A stretch of DNA of 64,000 nt from an uncultured Succinivibrio sp. (GTDB lineage Bacteria; Pseudomonadota; Gammaproteobacteria; Enterobacterales; Succinivibrionaceae). The stretch is from the NCBI GenBank assembly GCA_934218695.1, contig CAKQDA010000006.1, forward strand, positions 1-64,000, in the 5' to 3' direction. Below are positions 1-7,926 of this stretch, in pieces; position 1 is the stretch's first letter; the number at the start of each line of letters is the position of its first letter. Made by a program: the position numbers and the translations under genes. The notes beneath the pieces were generated by a model. That model was not told the DNA's origin and made no database searches. It saw nothing but the letters and a program-made list of their open reading frames with translations.

Positions 1-81
1 TTGCTAAGATTTCCCGTTAGCGGGCATCCTCGGGACTTTCACCCTAGAGATAATGCTCATGCTGAGCACACTTTTAAGTAA
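1..81 (+). pseudogene. open frame entering from the window edge, unidentified
   Basis: The first 81 bases form an open plus-strand frame that ends in TAA at 79-81. The residues (…GHPRDFHPRDNAHAEHTFK) are not a family I can name. The short arginine/histidine-rich tail resembles the end of an insertion-sequence ORF, but this is only an impression. It is cut by the window edge, so it may equally be a chance frame. The stop codon falls inside the left arm of the inverted repeat at 74-111. Confidence 0.2.
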
Positions 82-111
82 CTAGACTAGCTACATAGTC
101 TAGTTACTTAA
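74..111. terminator. perfect 16-bp inverted repeat downstream of radA
   Basis: TTAAGTAACTAGACTA (74-89) and its exact reverse complement (96-111) enclose a 6-base loop. It sits 8 bases beyond the radA stop on the minus strand, where a terminator is expected. Neither strand carries a T-run directly after the stem, so it may be a Rho-assisted or mRNA-stabilising hairpin, or an end of a mobile element. Confidence 0.5.
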
Positions 112-119
112 TCAAAACT

Positions 120-1496
120 TTAGACTAAATTAAAGAGATCGGTAACTCTCTTTACCGGAATCACCTCTACATCAGGATTGCGTGTTCGAGGGGCATTGTC
201 AAAAGGTACAATGATCCTCACAAAACCTTGCTTTACTGCCTCGGATATTCTCTCCTGACCATATGGTACAGGTCTTATCTCACCTGTAAGACCAATTTCT
301 CCAAAAGCAATTGTACCTTTATCTACTGGCTTGTCTCTGTAAGATGAAATCAGAGCTAAGGCTAAAGGTACATCTGATGAGGTATCCTCAACTTTTACAC
401 CACCTACAACATTTACGAAGACATCCTGATCTGCTAGTGCAAATTCAGCATGGCGGTGCAATACGGACAGCAGCATAGAAAGTCTGTTCTGATCAGTACC
501 TAAAGACAATCGTCTTGGATTTGAGTATAAGGACAAATCTACTAATGCCTGCAACTCAACTAATAGAGGTCTTGTGCCTTCCCAAGTTACCATTGCAAGT
601 GAGCCTGGAGCCACTGTTTCCTGGCGGTTTAAAAAAATGGCAGATGGATTTTTAACTTCTTTAAGACCAGTATCTGTCATAGCAAAGACACCAATCTCAT
701 TTACAGCGCCAAAACGGTTTTTCTGACAGCGCAGTGTTCTGTATCGCATGTCAGTACCAGCTTCTAAAATTACAGAGCAATCTACACAGTGCTCTAAAAT
801 TTTAGGACCTGCTAAGGTACCGTCTTTAGTTACATGTCCTACCATGAAGACTGCGATTCCAGTCCTTTTAGCGAATTGGGTTAAGGCGGCAGCGCCTTCA
901 CGGACCTGACTTACAGAACCTGGTGCTGATTCAATTCCTGTTACATGCATAACCTGAATAGAATCTACAATTAAAACCTCTGGTCTTTCTTTTGATGCCA
1001 TCTCACAGATAGTATCAATTGAAGTTTCAGCAGCTATTCTGATGTTATTAGCCTGTATCTTTAAACGATTGGCACGCAGTGCTACCTGCTGTAATGATTC
1101 CTCACCGGTTACATACAGTACTTTATGATTTAAACAGAGTCTACCTACAGTCTGTAAAAGTAAGGTTGACTTACCGGCACCTGGGTTACCGCCTATTAGA
1201 ACAACAGAGCCAGAGACAATACCTCCGCCTAAGACTCTGTCAAACTCTGTAAAGCCAGATGAAATTCTAGGACGTTTGGTAAGATCAACCGTAGCTAATG
1301 AGCAAATTCCACTACCGGTTGCTCCAGCAAAACCAGATAAAGCTCTTGCCGCTACCTTAGCCCCAGCATTAGGAGAAGTATCAACAAGAGTTTCACTGAT
1401 GGTACCTGCCTCACCGCATTCAGAGCAGATACCCTGCCAGCGGTAATATTTAGCACCACAGCTTGAACATACAAACACGCTTTTTGCTTTAGCCAT
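120..1496 (-). CDS. radA: DNA repair protein RadA (Sms)
   Basis: RadA is a RecA-related ATPase/helicase that promotes branch migration and processing of recombination intermediates in the cytoplasm. Visible parts, in order: an N-terminal C4 zinc finger (CSSCG near residue 10 and CSEC near 24), the Walker A motif GGNPGAGKST near residue 103, the RadA-specific KNRFG motif in the middle, and a C-terminal Lon-protease-like domain ending in the GEIGLTGEIR…RISEA segment. The 458 residues match the usual length. The start lies one base after the serB stop, so the pair is one transcription unit, serB-radA, as in enterobacteria. Confidence 0.97.
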   Translation of the reverse strand: MAKAKSVFVCSSCGAKYYRWQGICSECGEAGTISETLVDTSPNAGAKVAARALSGFAGATGSGICSLATVDLTKRPRISSGFTEFDRVLGGGIVSGSVVLIGGNPGAGKSTLLLQTVGRLCLNHKVLYVTGEESLQQVALRANRLKIQANNIRIAAETSIDTICEMASKERPEVLIVDSIQVMHVTGIESAPGSVSQVREGAAALTQFAKRTGIAVFMVGHVTKDGTLAGPKILEHCVDCSVILEAGTDMRYRTLRCQKNRFGAVNEIGVFAMTDTGLKEVKNPSAIFLNRQETVAPGSLAMVTWEGTRPLLVELQALVDLSLYSNPRRLSLGTDQNRLSMLLSVLHRHAEFALADQDVFVNVVGGVKVEDTSSDVPLALALISSYRDKPVDKGTIAFGEIGLTGEIRPVPYGQERISEAVKQGFVRIIVPFDNAPRTRNPDVEVIPVKRVTDLFNLV

Positions 1497-1497
1497 C

Positions 1498-2373
1498 TTA
1501 TGAATTTAACTCTAAAAGCAAAGCTACAGCACTAAGATCAGAATGATTGATACAAAATGGAGCTGTTTGCTGTACTAATGGCTTTGCGTGATAAGCAATA
1601 CCAAGGGAAGCTGCCTCAATCATCTTTAAATCATTAGCACCATCACCTAAGACAATGATTTGTGATGACTCTACGTTAGATTTTTGCTGTAGATCTAATA
1701 CGCCTTCACGCTTTACTGTCGCATCAACAATTCTCTTATCAACTTTACCGGTTAATTTGCCATCTTTAATTTCTAAAGAGTTAGCACACACCATATCTAA
1801 AGAGTATTTCTTATCTAAGACACATATTAACTGTTCAAAGCCACCAGAGCAGATACCTTTTACCCAGTTATGTGAGCTTACAGTCTGCATTAGGACATCA
1901 AGACCATCAGTCTCTTTCATAATGCATTTAACATCTTCAATTACGGAGGCATCGCCGTCTTTTAACATGGCTACACGTAAAGTTAATGACTGAGCAAAAT
2001 CAAGACCTCCATGCATTGCCTTTGAGGTAATCTCAGAGACCTTGTCATATACGCCCAAACGTCTTGCAATCTCATCAATGCCCTCAATCTGCACTGAGGT
2101 CATATCCATATCAAGACAAATCTCACCTTTTTCTTTTAAAGTTGGAAAAGAGGTAGCTGCAAAGACATCAAAATCAAACTTGCCTTCAGTTACTGCCTTT
2201 TTACATAATTCATGAGCATTGTCATTGTCGGTTGTAAATAAAGCACCTACATGACCATGTAATTCTTTTGTAGCAAGTGCTTTTAAGCTAATACCGGTAT
2301 TTTCTTCAACGCTTTTGGTTGCCTTTTTAATATCAAATGCGAGATCTTTTTTGACAATATAAACAAAGCTCAT
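1498..2373 (-). CDS. serB: phosphoserine phosphatase
   Basis: SerB performs the last step of serine synthesis, O-phospho-L-serine to L-serine plus phosphate. The HAD motif I is DMDMTS at residues 88-93, with the nucleophilic Asp; the later GDGANDLKMI carries the Mg-binding aspartates of motif IV. The N-terminal 75 residues correspond to the small regulatory domain. At 291 residues it is slightly shorter than the E. coli enzyme. An AGGAAAA ribosome-binding site precedes the ATG. It is followed at once by radA on the same strand. Confidence 0.96.
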   Translation of the reverse strand: MSFVYIVKKDLAFDIKKATKSVEENTGISLKALATKELHGHVGALFTTDNDNAHELCKKAVTEGKFDFDVFAATSFPTLKEKGEICLDMDMTSVQIEGIDEIARRLGVYDKVSEITSKAMHGGLDFAQSLTLRVAMLKDGDASVIEDVKCIMKETDGLDVLMQTVSSHNWVKGICSGGFEQLICVLDKKYSLDMVCANSLEIKDGKLTGKVDKRIVDATVKREGVLDLQQKSNVESSQIIVLGDGANDLKMIEAASLGIAYHAKPLVQQTAPFCINHSDLSAVALLLELNS

Positions 2374-2417
2374 GCGATTTTCCTATTGCTTTTAGTTATG
2401 AATTTTACGTTATGAAT

Positions 2418-3158
2418 TTATAGAGTTGCAATCTTAGGTATTACCCTTTTGAGATTGTTCTCTAAAACAATCTCTGTTTCATCCATTGTACGGTTAAACA
2501 AGCTACAAATACACTCATACTCTCTTTTGATTAAGTTTGGATCATATGGGCCTGTATGTAAAAAATCAGCATCTGTCTCTAAAACAAATTTCTCAAGACC
2601 TACTTTTTCTAAAACAGAGTTTAACTTTGCCTGATTAAAGGTAATGTGATGTCCCACTGATAACATCATGCCTAAATCAAGGTACTTTTTAGCTATATCG
2701 TACGAGAAGGTAAAATTGTGGACAAAACCTTTTACCCGACCTTGATACTTTTTTAAAACTCTTATTAACTCACCATGACAGCCTCGTATATGCAGGTTGA
2801 CTGGCAGAGCATACTTTGAAGCTAATTCTAAATGCTGTTCTAAAACCTCAATTTGAGAGTTCACATGTATTTCAATCTTATTATCTAAACCACATTCTCC
2901 AATGCCTACGACATTTTCAAAGGAAAGTAACTTTTCAATAAGACTAAAATCAAACTTTTGGTCTTTTAAATACCAAGGATGAATACCTACAAAGACAGGA
3001 AGTTTTATATTCTGAGCTTTAAAAAGTTCTAAGGTATGTAAACTCTCATCTAAGGTTATACCTACACAGATGGGAGTTATATTTGACAAACGAGCACACT
3101 TTACCAATGACTCAATATCATCGAACATTCCTACATGTACATGTGCATCGTACAGCAT
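2418..3158 (-). CDS. TatD-family metal-dependent hydrolase (YjjV-like)
   Basis: TatD-fold metal-dependent hydrolase/DNase. The metal ligands expected for the family are visible: AHVH at residues 5-8, the glutamate in GIGECGLD, histidines in NLHIRG and VHNF, and the aspartate in LETDAD. The 246 residues fit the family. It lies between prfC and serB on the same strand, and E. coli has the relative yjjV in the same chromosomal neighbourhood, so YjjV is the likely counterpart; paralogues tatD and ycfH cannot be excluded without a tree. Confidence 0.85.
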   Translation of the reverse strand: MLYDAHVHVGMFDDIESLVKCARLSNITPICVGITLDESLHTLELFKAQNIKLPVFVGIHPWYLKDQKFDFSLIEKLLSFENVVGIGECGLDNKIEIHVNSQIEVLEQHLELASKYALPVNLHIRGCHGELIRVLKKYQGRVKGFVHNFTFSYDIAKKYLDLGMMLSVGHHITFNQAKLNSVLEKVGLEKFVLETDADFLHTGPYDPNLIKREYECICSLFNRTMDETEIVLENNLKRVIPKIATL

Positions 3159-3187
3159 ATGTCCTCTTTATGTGCTCTTAAATTACC

Positions 3188-3209
3188 TGCCTTAAGTTTC
3201 CTCAAGGCA
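3188..3209 (-). terminator. hairpin downstream of prfC
   Basis: TGCCTTAAG (3188-3196) pairs with CTCAAGGCA (3201-3209), with one wobble. It lies 7 bases beyond the prfC stop on the minus strand. There is no T-run, so termination efficiency is uncertain. Confidence 0.4.
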
Positions 3210-3216
3210 AGGATTA

Positions 3217-4815
3217 TTAGTGTTCTCTCGTAGCAGAGAACTTAACCTTTGGATAACGCTCCATGTTAAGGTTTAAATTAACACCAGATGTTGCAAGGAA
3301 GGTTAGGTTATCACCACCATCTAAGGCAATTGACTGCGGAACCTTATCCTGAATTTCCTGTAAAGCCTTAGGATCATCTGACGTTAACCAGCGGGCTGTG
3401 GTTACAGCGATATTCTCATACTTTGCATCAACATTGTATTCATGCTTTAGACGAGATACCACCACATCAAACTGCAACACACCTACAGCACCTACGATCA
3501 GATCATTGTTGATGATAGGTCTGAATACCTGCACCGCACCTTCTTCTGACAACTGCATTAGACCTTTTTGCAACTGTTTCTGCTTTAGAGGATCATTCAA
3601 ATGAATACGTCTGAAGAGTTCTGGAGCGAAATTAGGAATACCGTTAAAGTGAAGTTTTTCACCTTCAGTGAAGGTATCACCAATACGCATGGTACCGTGG
3701 TTGTGTAAACCGATGATATCGCCTGCCACAGCCAACTGAGCCTGTTCGCGCTCACCTGCCATAAAGGTTACAGCATCAGATACAATAACTTCTTTGCCTA
3801 AACGTACGTTATAAAGTTTCATACCCTTATGGTATGAACCAGAAACAATACGCATGAAAGCAATTCTGTCATGGTGCTTAGGATCCATATTAGCCTGGAT
3901 CTTAAAGATAAAGCCTGTAAGTTTACCCTCAGATGCTACTACTTCGCGCTCATCAGCTACTCGTGATAGAGGTGTAGGAGCCCATTCGGTCAAGCCGTCT
4001 AGCATGCAGTCAACACCGAAGTTACCTAAAGCAGTACCGAAGAATACTGGGGTTAATTTACCTTCACGAAACAGATCTAAATCAAACTCATTTGAAGCAC
4101 CTTTTACAAGTTCAATATCATCACGTAACTGTGAAGCTTCATCCTCACCTAGAACTTTATCTAGTTCATGGTTATCAAGTCCTTTAATAGTCTGAGCTTT
4201 CTGAATATGGTATCCCTCACCTGAGTGATAAAGCATTACCTCATCTTTTAATAAGTGATAAATACCACGGAAAGACTTACCAGAACCAATAGGCCAGGTA
4301 ATAGGAGCGCACAGAATGTTAAGCTCTTTTTCTACTTCATCTAAAAGGTCAAGAGGATCACGTGTTTCACGGTCTAACTTGTTCATGAAAGTCAGAATTG
4401 GAGTGGTACGTAATCTTGTAACCTCCATTAACTTACGGGTTCTTTCCTCAACACCTTTAGCAGCATCAATTACCATTAAGCATGAGTCTACTGCGGTAAG
4501 CACACGGTAGGTATCTTCAGAGAAGTCTTCATGACCTGGTGTATCCAGAAGATTTACTGTACAGTTATTGTATGGAAACTGCATTACAGAGGTGGAAACA
4601 GAAATACCACGCTCTTTTTCCATATCCATCCAGTCTGAACGAGCAAAGGCTCCGGTTGAGCCACGGGCTTTAACTTCACCTGCTCTTTGAATTACTGAAC
4701 CGAATAATAAAACTTTTTCTGTGATGGTGGTTTTACCAGCATCAGGGTGGGAAATAATCGCAAACGTTCTACGTTTGTTTATTTCATTTAAGAGATTTTT
4801 ATCTGCCATTTTCAC
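3217..4815 (-). CDS. prfC: peptide chain release factor 3
   Basis: RF3 is the GTPase that recycles RF1/RF2 from the ribosome after termination. The GTPase motifs are intact: G1 HPDAGKTT near residue 20, switch [10 protein letters not shown], and NKLD. The protein continues with the EF-G-like domain 2 ([17 protein letters not shown]) and the RF3 C-terminal domain. Its 532 residues agree with the usual 525-530. The M at residue 3 ([10 protein letters not shown]) is an equally good start. It is the most upstream gene of this minus-strand group; the divergent cassette at 5012 is separated by about 200 bases. Confidence 0.97.
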   Translation of the reverse strand: MKMADKNLLNEINKRRTFAIISHPDAGKTTITEKVLLFGSVIQRAGEVKARGSTGAFARSDWMDMEKERGISVSTSVMQFPYNNCTVNLLDTPGHEDFSEDTYRVLTAVDSCLMVIDAAKGVEERTRKLMEVTRLRTTPILTFMNKLDRETRDPLDLLDEVEKELNILCAPITWPIGSGKSFRGIYHLLKDEVMLYHSGEGYHIQKAQTIKGLDNHELDKVLGEDEASQLRDDIELVKGASNEFDLDLFREGKLTPVFFGTALGNFGVDCMLDGLTEWAPTPLSRVADEREVVASEGKLTGFIFKIQANMDPKHHDRIAFMRIVSGSYHKGMKLYNVRLGKEVIVSDAVTFMAGEREQAQLAVAGDIIGLHNHGTMRIGDTFTEGEKLHFNGIPNFAPELFRRIHLNDPLKQKQLQKGLMQLSEEGAVQVFRPIINNDLIVGAVGVLQFDVVVSRLKHEYNVDAKYENIAVTTARWLTSDDPKALQEIQDKVPQSIALDGGDNLTFLATSGVNLNLNMERYPKVKFSATREH

Positions 4816-4946
4816 TGATTTTTCAAAAATAAAACTGCGTGTATTTTCGCTTATTTGCCCTTATTTCTCAACCGAAAATCAACTTTTCATCAAGATTTAA
4901 TATCATACTTCTAAGTATTGATGACAACTCATTCATGTGTCCTGTC

Positions 4947-4975
4947 TTGTTTTGTACAAAATTGATATCTATACT
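4947..4975 (+). promoter_or_regulatory. sigma70-type promoter of the DUF3791/DUF3990 cassette with internal palindrome
   Basis: TTGTTT (4947-4952), 17 bases, TATACT (4970-4975). The spacer holds the perfect palindrome TTTTGTACAAAA (4950-4961), an attractive operator position for an autoregulating antitoxin. The leader to the first start codon would be about 30 bases. Confidence 0.55.
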
Positions 4976-5011
4976 TAAAGGATAGGTGATCAGTAAACAG
5001 TTGGATACAAT

Positions 5012-5251
5012 ATGACATCAGAGCGAGATATACCTGACAAGGATGAACTTGAGTTTGCTATCTTCTGTATTGAGAACATCGCAATCAGACTTGGAGTAAA
5101 TGCGCAGAGTGTATACAAAGACCTAACAGAAAAAAGTAACATTTTATATTCTTACATAATTCCTGAATATGAAGTTCTGCATACCCAAAGCAAAAGCTAT
5201 ATAGTAGAAGACATCATATCTTTAATGAAAGAAAAAGGAGTTATTTCATGA
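5012..5251 (+). CDS. DUF3791-type protein, possible antitoxin
   Basis: Small acidic protein of 79 residues that I assign to DUF3791 from the pattern EFAIFCIENIA…YIVEDI followed by a short tail. Members of this family commonly sit next to DUF3990 proteins, as here: the stop overlaps the start of the next gene (ATGA at 5248-5251), so the two are translationally coupled. No catalytic residues are evident, and the role as antitoxin or immunity partner is inferred from the pairing. The ATG at 5012 follows a weak TTGGA site, with the promoter at 4947-4975 just upstream. Confidence 0.7.
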   Translation: MTSERDIPDKDELEFAIFCIENIAIRLGVNAQSVYKDLTEKSNILYSYIIPEYEVLHTQSKSYIVEDIISLMKEKGVIS

Positions 5252-5718
5252 TCCTGTACCATGGTTCATATATAAAAATCGAGACTCCTGATATTAAACA
5301 CTCAAGAAAAAACGTTGACTTTGGTAAAGTTTTTTATGTGACACCTATATATGATCAGGCGTTAAAATGGAGTTTAAAATTCAAAAAACGAGGCAGCGAC
5401 GGTTACATAACAAGCTTCAGTTTTAACGAAAAGTACAAAAATGATCTAAATGTACTGGAGTTTGACAGTTATTCAGAGAGCTGGCTTGATTTTATTTTAA
5501 AATGCAGAGCAGGAAAGGATACAAGCTCTTATGATCTTGTAATCGGTGGCGTAGCTAATGACAAAGTATTTAACACAGTAGAACTTTTTTTTGATGGTCT
5601 CATAGATAAAGAGGAGGCTATCAAAAGACTTCGTTTTGAAAAACCTAATCTGCAACTTTGTTTTCGAACTGTAACTTCTATCTCTCTTCTTAATTTCATC
5701 AAGGCAGAAAAGGTGTAG
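5248..5718 (+). CDS. DUF3990 protein, putative ADP-ribosyltransferase-fold toxin
   Basis: 156 residues matching the DUF3990 pattern: LYHGS at residues 3-7, DFGKVFYVT followed by A.KW, YDLVIGGVAND, and a terminal LCFRT. The YHG-x and FGKxFYxT pair resembles motifs 1 and 2 of the H-Y-type ADP-ribosyltransferase fold; this is a pattern comparison and not a database result. It overlaps the upstream DUF3791 gene by 4 bases and is followed after 28 bases by a second DUF3791-like gene. The likely meaning is a toxin flanked by two partner proteins, or a modifier of a host or phage target. Function is inferred. Confidence 0.65.
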   Translation: MILYHGSYIKIETPDIKHSRKNVDFGKVFYVTPIYDQALKWSLKFKKRGSDGYITSFSFNEKYKNDLNVLEFDSYSESWLDFILKCRAGKDTSSYDLVIGGVANDKVFNTVELFFDGLIDKEEAIKRLRFEKPNLQLCFRTVTSISLLNFIKAEKV

Positions 5719-5746
5719 TGGCACATCAGGATATGAGACAGCACTT

Positions 5747-5974
5747 ATGAACGCTAATCCAGTCTTACTCCAGCTAAAATACGCAAGGATAGTTGCAATT
5801 CTTGCAAAAAAAGAGAATATTTCCCTTAGCAAGGCATTAGATCTTTTCTATAAATCAAATCTTTACAGACTAATAAGGGAAGGTATCTCAGATTTACACT
5901 GCATGAGCGATGAATATCTCGTTGAAGAACTTGTTGATGAAATAAACAATTCACAACATTTAGATCGTAACTAG
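5747..5974 (+). CDS. second DUF3791-like protein
   Basis: 75 residues, pattern KYARIVAILAKKENISL, LYRLIREGISDLHCMSD and YLVEELVDEI, which I recognise as another DUF3791 subgroup. It is clearly different in sequence from the first copy at 5012. An upstream ATG at 5733 is out of frame and leads to an early stop, so 5747 is taken as the start. It is the last gene of the cassette; the hairpin with T-run at 6027-6060 follows. A second antitoxin or adaptor is plausible; nothing catalytic is visible. Confidence 0.65.
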   Translation: MNANPVLLQLKYARIVAILAKKENISLSKALDLFYKSNLYRLIREGISDLHCMSDEYLVEELVDEINNSQHLDRN

Positions 5975-6026
5975 TGATCTTCACCTGCCTATATAAAATC
6001 ACAATTACCAATAAACGAGAATAACT

Positions 6027-6060
6027 AAGGCAGAGCCCAAAGGCCCTGCCTTAAATTTTT
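6027..6060 (+). terminator. terminator of the DUF3791/DUF3990 cassette
   Basis: AAGGCAG-AGCC-caaa-GGC-CCTGCCTT stem (6027-6052), then AAATTTTT. It lies between the convergent cassette and hsp20 and could serve both. Confidence 0.75.
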
Positions 6061-6130
6061 ATGAGAGTAAGATTACTGAACTAACTGTTCTCAAACCACT
6101 ATGCTCAAAAGGAATATCTTATCAGGACTA

Positions 6131-6595
6131 TCAGTGGATCTTAATTGATGTTGAGTTCTCTGCTTTCTTTGACTTCATCAGACAGATATCAAGTTCACCA
6201 TTTGCAAATGCTGCTGTAATATCTTTAGGATCAGCATCGTCAAAATGGAAACTGCGCTGATAGGTTCCTTCTGAGCGCTCATGTACCATAAAGCCAAACT
6301 CATCCTTTTTATTGCATTCCTTGTGGTGCTCTGCCCTTATGGTTAAATCACCGTTTTCAAAATCTACCTTGATGTCTTCTTTCTTAACACCAGGCATATC
6401 AGCCTTTAGCTGATAGCGATCACCCAAATCCTTAATATCTACACGGGCATTGTCTGCTGCAACAGGTGCAAACATACTGTCAAAATCTGCTAATGGACGA
6501 CTGAAGAAATCAAACAGTGTTGGTGCAAATGAATGGTTAAATCCGTTGTCTGCTCTTGCTAACATATTCTTATTGCTGTTATTCATGTTCTTCAT
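6131..6595 (-). CDS. Hsp20/alpha-crystallin small heat-shock protein
   Basis: ATP-independent holdase chaperone of the IbpA/HspA type that binds unfolding proteins in the cytoplasm. The alpha-crystallin domain is visible from VDIKDLGDRYQLKADMPGVKKEDI, through the V.F.NG.L.I.A strand, to a C-terminal A.F.NGEL.I segment, and the tail TSIKIH carries the I-x-I motif used for oligomer assembly. 154 residues is normal. An AGGAG site precedes the ATG at 6595. A sigma32-type promoter lies at 6653-6680, giving a roughly 50-base leader. Confidence 0.93.
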   Translation of the reverse strand: MKNMNNSNKNMLARADNGFNHSFAPTLFDFFSRPLADFDSMFAPVAADNARVDIKDLGDRYQLKADMPGVKKEDIKVDFENGDLTIRAEHHKECNKKDEFGFMVHERSEGTYQRSFHFDDADPKDITAAFANGELDICLMKSKKAENSTSIKIH

Positions 6596-6652
6596 AAAAT
6601 CTCCTCGGACTGCTTCTTGTGCAATCCATTTGTTCTCTTTTCACAACTATAC

Positions 6653-6680
6653 AGATGTGGTCTTTTTAAGAGATTTAAAG
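6653..6680 (-). promoter_or_regulatory. sigma32 (heat-shock) type promoter of hsp20
   Basis: On the minus strand CTTTAA (6675-6680), 14 bases, then CCACATCT (6653-6660). The sigma32 consensus is CTTGAA, 13-15 bases, CCCCATNT, so one mismatch in each box. The position about 58 bases upstream of an Hsp20 start supports it. Confidence 0.75.
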
Positions 6681-6857
6681 AGTTTTTTTACGTTATGAGT
6701 TTTATTTTCAGATAAAGAAAAATGACTTTAAAATTTCACTTTCAGTCCTCACGTTAAATGTGGATCTGTCGCTTATACATAATGGCATTGAGATACTTTT
6801 CAACAGGAAATATGTTTTCAAAAAGGTTGTATAACCAGACAGAATTCAATTATTTTT

Positions 6858-6936
6858 AGTTAGAAAAGTGGCAAGATCACATAAATTCCAGTTAGAAAAA
6901 TGGATAAATTTAACTGTTTTTAGGTTGGATAATTGG
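6858..6936 (+). repeat. three direct repeats with 32-base period upstream of a truncated ATPase
   Basis: AGTTAGAAAAGTGG (6858-6871), AGTTAGAAAAATGG (6890-6903) and the diverged GGTTGGATAATTGG (6923-6936). The starts are 32 bases apart, about three helical turns, all on the same face of the DNA. They lie just upstream of the ATPase remnant at 6968 and look like binding sites for a regulator or for the ATPase itself. Confidence 0.6.
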
Positions 6937-6967
6937 CAATTTCTATCTATAATCCAGATATATTCTC

Positions 6968-7075
6968 ATGTTAAGAGTATTTCAAATGTTAACAAGAACT
7001 ATATCTGAATTTTTAGAGAAGCATTTTAAAACTTCCAACACAGCTCTACTGATCGAAGGTGCTTCTAATTTAAAA
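6968..7075 (+). pseudogene. N-terminal remnant of an AAA (DUF4143-type) ATPase
   Basis: The frame starting at 6968 reads RTISEFLEKHF then TALLIEGA, which is how the abundant bacterial AAA ATPases with a C-terminal DUF4143 domain begin; those continue GARQVGKT. Here the match stops at EGA, and the remaining codons run into the 3' end of the opposite-strand gene without any Walker A motif. I take it as the first ~31 codons of a gene whose rest was lost when the neighbouring AT-rich sequence arrived. The break point is near 7061. Confidence 0.55.
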
Positions 7076-7103
7076 CACAATTCTTGTAATTCGTTTAACA
7101 TTC

Positions 7104-7874
7104 TTATTCCTTATTACCAACTAAGCAAAATACAACAATTTCACAATTCTTATTTATTGCTCTTACCGTTTTTAATAAAAATGTAATTGTTGAGTATGTT
7201 GTAGATATATCATCAATAATTAATACTTTACCGTTTTGAAGATTTTTATATGCATTAATTTGTTCTTGATTTGGAAATTTAAAGAAGTTCTTTAAATATT
7301 CCCTATATTTTACTTTTGTATTTTGCCCAATTTTAAAATATTCTAAATCATGAATATTATCTATCATCTTTTCAACATTTTTACACGATGTTTCAATATC
7401 CTTTAAAGGTACTCCATTGTTTTTTAAAAAATTCTTATATGTTTCATACTCAAATTCAATATTTTTAGGAAGTTCCTTAATTAGTTTACATGAATTGAAT
7501 GAAACTGGGCATACATCATGAATAGTATTGATAATTAAGTTGTTGAGTTTTGAACTAGACTCAGGATATATAATAGTTTTGAATTTAGACAAATCAACTA
7601 CTTCATATAAACTATTAACAGCTCTTACAACAAGCTGCTTAATATTTTCATCATTTGAAGTATTTAGATAATCAATAATTTTCTTTTTTACATCTTTATC
7701 AATATTTTGCTCAAATTCATAACCAAAATATGTACACGGTCCGAAGTTGGTATACATTGAAATTGATTTTGTTAACTTAATAATATCAGTTTTATTATCA
7801 TGCTCAAAATCGAATTCAAATGAGTCTAAACAATTTTTATAAGAAATTCCTTCATTCAATTCATAAAATCTCAT
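7104..7874 (-). CDS. phosphoribosyltransferase-like protein of unknown role
   Basis: 256 residues encoded by very AT-rich DNA unlike its neighbours, which points to acquisition. The C-terminal 40 residues contain VLIIDDISTTYSTI, a PRPP-binding loop of type I phosphoribosyltransferases (normally DD..TTG.T; here Tyr replaces the Gly), followed by a hydrophobic strand and the end VVFCLVG. The N-terminal 200 residues match nothing I know. Such PRTase-like proteins are known from prokaryotic conflict and defence loci, and here the CRISPR repeats start 53 bases upstream of the start codon. A role in defence is inference; a nucleotide-salvage enzyme seems less likely given the long N-terminal part. 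Confidence 0.6.
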   Translation of the reverse strand: MRFYELNEGISYKNCLDSFEFDFEHDNKTDIIKLTKSISMYTNFGPCTYFGYEFEQNIDKDVKKKIIDYLNTSNDENIKQLVVRAVNSLYEVVDLSKFKTIIYPESSSKLNNLIINTIHDVCPVSFNSCKLIKELPKNIEFEYETYKNFLKNNGVPLKDIETSCKNVEKMIDNIHDLEYFKIGQNTKVKYREYLKNFFKFPNQEQINAYKNLQNGKVLIIDDISTTYSTITFLLKTVRAINKNCEIVVFCLVGNKE

Positions 7875-7926
7875 TTTTTAGTTCCTCTACGAGAGTATTA
7901 AATAATCATTTGTCTTTAAATCATTA

